Shown piece after piece: positions 5,287-5,528 of a stretch of 5,528 bases of DNA. Position numbers and translations under genes: made by a program. Origin of the DNA: Candidatus Methanophagales archaeon ANME-1-THS (lineage in GTDB: Archaea; Halobacteriota; Syntropharchaeia; Alkanophagales; Methanospirareceae); assembly GCA_004212135.1 (NCBI GenBank), contig RXIE01000085.1, forward strand, positions 1 through 5,528, read 5' to 3'. How positions within the stretch are numbered: position 1 is the first letter of the stretch; each line of letters opens with the position of its first letter. The notes below the pieces were generated by a model. The model saw nothing but the letters and a program-made list of their open reading frames with translations, was not told where the DNA came from and did no database searches.

Positions 5287-5528
5287 TCCCCGGAGAGTCG
5301 AGCTATCGCCTCAGCTAAATCGCCCTTTGTTTCGGCCAATGCCGCTTTCGCTTCTGCTTCACTACATCCAGCCTTTTCCATAACGAGTGCTATATCCTCA
5401 GGAGCGATGCTGACCTCAGACTCACCGTGAGCTTCAAGCCTCGAACGTTGTATCGGCGTGCCGGTTATTTGATACATCTTCGAGCCCGGTGCATCAATAA
5501 CCGTAACGATCGGCGCCTCAAACACGAG
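5283..5528 (-). CDS. Nascent polypeptide-associated complex protein (NAC), 5' end outside the window
   Basis: Archaeal NAC is a homodimeric ribosome-associated protein that binds emerging nascent chains. The 82-codon fragment includes the second half of the NAC barrel (EAPIVTVIDAPGSKMYQITG, close to the family's 'VTVMDAQGQKTYQIVG' pattern) and a complete C-terminal UBA domain, from about SIAPEDIALVMEKAG to ALAETKGDLAEAIARL. The GTG near the right edge is not the start: the frame is open to the window border and the family has a further N-terminal segment (roughly 30 or more residues) before this point. The gene ends in the ATGA overlap with nadK, so NAC and nadK form one operon. The family call is secure; the length is unknown because the gene is cut by the window. 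Confidence 0.92.
   Translation of the reverse strand, partial: LVFEAPIVTVIDAPGSKMYQITGTPIQRSRLEAHGESEVSIAPEDIALVMEKAGCSEAEAKAALAETKGDLAEAIARLSGE

Overview
The window is archaeal and most likely euryarchaeal. It contains an archaeal-type NAC subunit, a RecJ/GAN-like DHH nuclease, a small archaeal PRC-barrel protein, an intron-split tRNA with a bulge-helix-bulge (BHB) splice core, and AT-rich TATA-type promoters placed so that several mRNAs would be leaderless. An Rnf complex next to a membrane-anchored flavin transferase recalls Methanosarcina-like methanogens or methane/alkane-oxidising relatives (ANME, Syntrophoarchaeales). That lineage guess is an inference and is weaker than the domain-level call.

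Layout. (1) At the left edge on the minus strand, rnfC is followed after one base by the first seven codons of a gene that looks like rnfD, so an rnf operon runs out of the window. (2) Divergent from rnfC across 54 bp is apbE (plus strand), the flavin transferase that flavinylates Rnf subunits. One near-symmetric TATA region lies 25-30 bp from both ATGs and could serve both genes. (3) apbE converges with a DHH/DHHA1 phosphoesterase gene (minus strand), separated by 36 bp holding a perfect 7-bp hairpin. (4) A 109-bp spacer holds the divergent promoters of the DHH gene and of a tRNA-Arg(CCT) gene. (5) The tRNA is interrupted after position 37 by a 132-nt, GC-rich, hairpin-bearing intron. (6) The tRNA 3' end overlaps the stop codon and last two codons of a convergent PRC-barrel gene. 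(7) Upstream of that on the minus strand lie nadK and the 3' part of the NAC gene, which overlap in an ATGA junction.

Function. rnfC, apbE and the putative rnfD form an energy-conservation module: a ferredoxin-linked, ion-translocating membrane oxidoreductase and the enzyme that loads its flavins. The right half is housekeeping: NAC in co-translational nascent-chain handling, nadK in NADP supply, PRC-barrel possibly in cell division or RNA handling, tRNA-Arg, and a replication/repair nuclease. I see no mobile element, CRISPR array or defence system. The points most worth a second look are the tRNA intron with its leader-intron complementarity, the shared rnfC/apbE promoter with its AACCTT repeats, and the tRNA/CDS overlap.
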